DNA of 41,249 nucleotides from Nocardiopsis listeri NBRC 13360 (lineage in GTDB: Bacteria > Actinomycetota > Actinomycetes > Streptosporangiales > Streptosporangiaceae): NCBI RefSeq assembly GCF_001570765.1, contig NZ_BCSH01000069.1, positions 1 through 41,249 on the forward strand, in the 5' to 3' direction. The first letter of the stretch is position 1. Each line of letters starts with the position of its first letter. The notes under the pieces were generated by a model that worked only from the letters and a program-made list of their open reading frames with translations, was not told the origin of the DNA and did not search any database. The position numbers were made by a program, and so were the translations under genes. Below, piece by piece: positions 41,240-41,249 of this stretch.

Positions 41240-41249
41240 CGCCTGAGGT

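Larger units (their letters stand above)
40848..41249 (+). other. 402-nt region without a protein gene
   Basis: No ORF here has convincing coding character. It holds the structured RNA candidate (40953-41108), a hairpin CCAGG-N5-CCTGG after it, and a G-rich tract at the window edge (41215-41239). An 83-codon plus-strand frame (40940-41191) runs through the hairpins and terminator and is rejected. Confidence 0.5.

Overview
The window is a GC-rich stretch of an actinomycete chromosome. Codon use, frequent GTG/TTG starts, many apparently leaderless genes and the order lipB-lipA-DUF4191-RDD-glnA-glnE-glnA4 recall Streptomyces and the Nocardiopsaceae. A Nocardiopsis-like organism is my best guess, by inference only. 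No rRNA, tRNA, CRISPR array, insertion sequence or phage gene was seen.

Layout. 1-4 kb: pentapeptide-repeat protein, F420-type luciferase-like oxidoreductase, rhodanese-type sulfurtransferase and panB, all on the minus strand. 4.4-7.8 kb: a 14-TM drug-efflux MFS protein, then an NsrR-type Fe-S repressor and the NO-detoxifying flavohemoprotein Hmp with a candidate NsrR site between them. 8-23 kb: four very large LuxR-type ATPase regulators (LAL/MalT class). Two lie on the plus strand (the first broken by a one-base frameshift) and two on the minus strand. They flank glnA4, a DHFR/RibD-like reductase and a divergent TetR regulator. All four share the start architecture CATA(A/C)T-N7-ATG, and the two minus-strand genes are each preceded by a tiny Arg-rich ORF. 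23.5-24.6 kb: a secreted, membrane-anchored DUF11-like protein and a four-TM protein that share a promoter-region motif. 24.9-26.8 kb: a secreted alpha-amylase with a CBM20 domain and a maltose-type operator. 26.9-32.1 kb: glnE, glutathione peroxidase and glnA, the last with a GlnR box. 32.4-37.1 kb: RDD protein, tandem LytR-CpsA-Psr proteins, and a DUF2975/XRE pair with its own operator. 37.2-39.9 kb: DUF4191 protein, lipA and lipB. 39.9-41.2 kb: a frameshifted TIGR01777-type epimerase, an unassigned structured RNA candidate ending in a strong terminator, and a G-quadruplex motif at the edge.

How they work together. glnA makes glutamine, GlnE adenylylates and deadenylylates GlnA, and glnA4 is a paralogue, so the chromosomal backbone is nitrogen assimilation plus lipoate and pantothenate synthesis. 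The LAL quartet, amylase, DUF11/TM pair, LCP pair and DUF2975/XRE pair look like lineage-specific additions. Two probable one-base frameshifts both fall in C/G homopolymers, so sequencing error has to be excluded before either gene is called dead.
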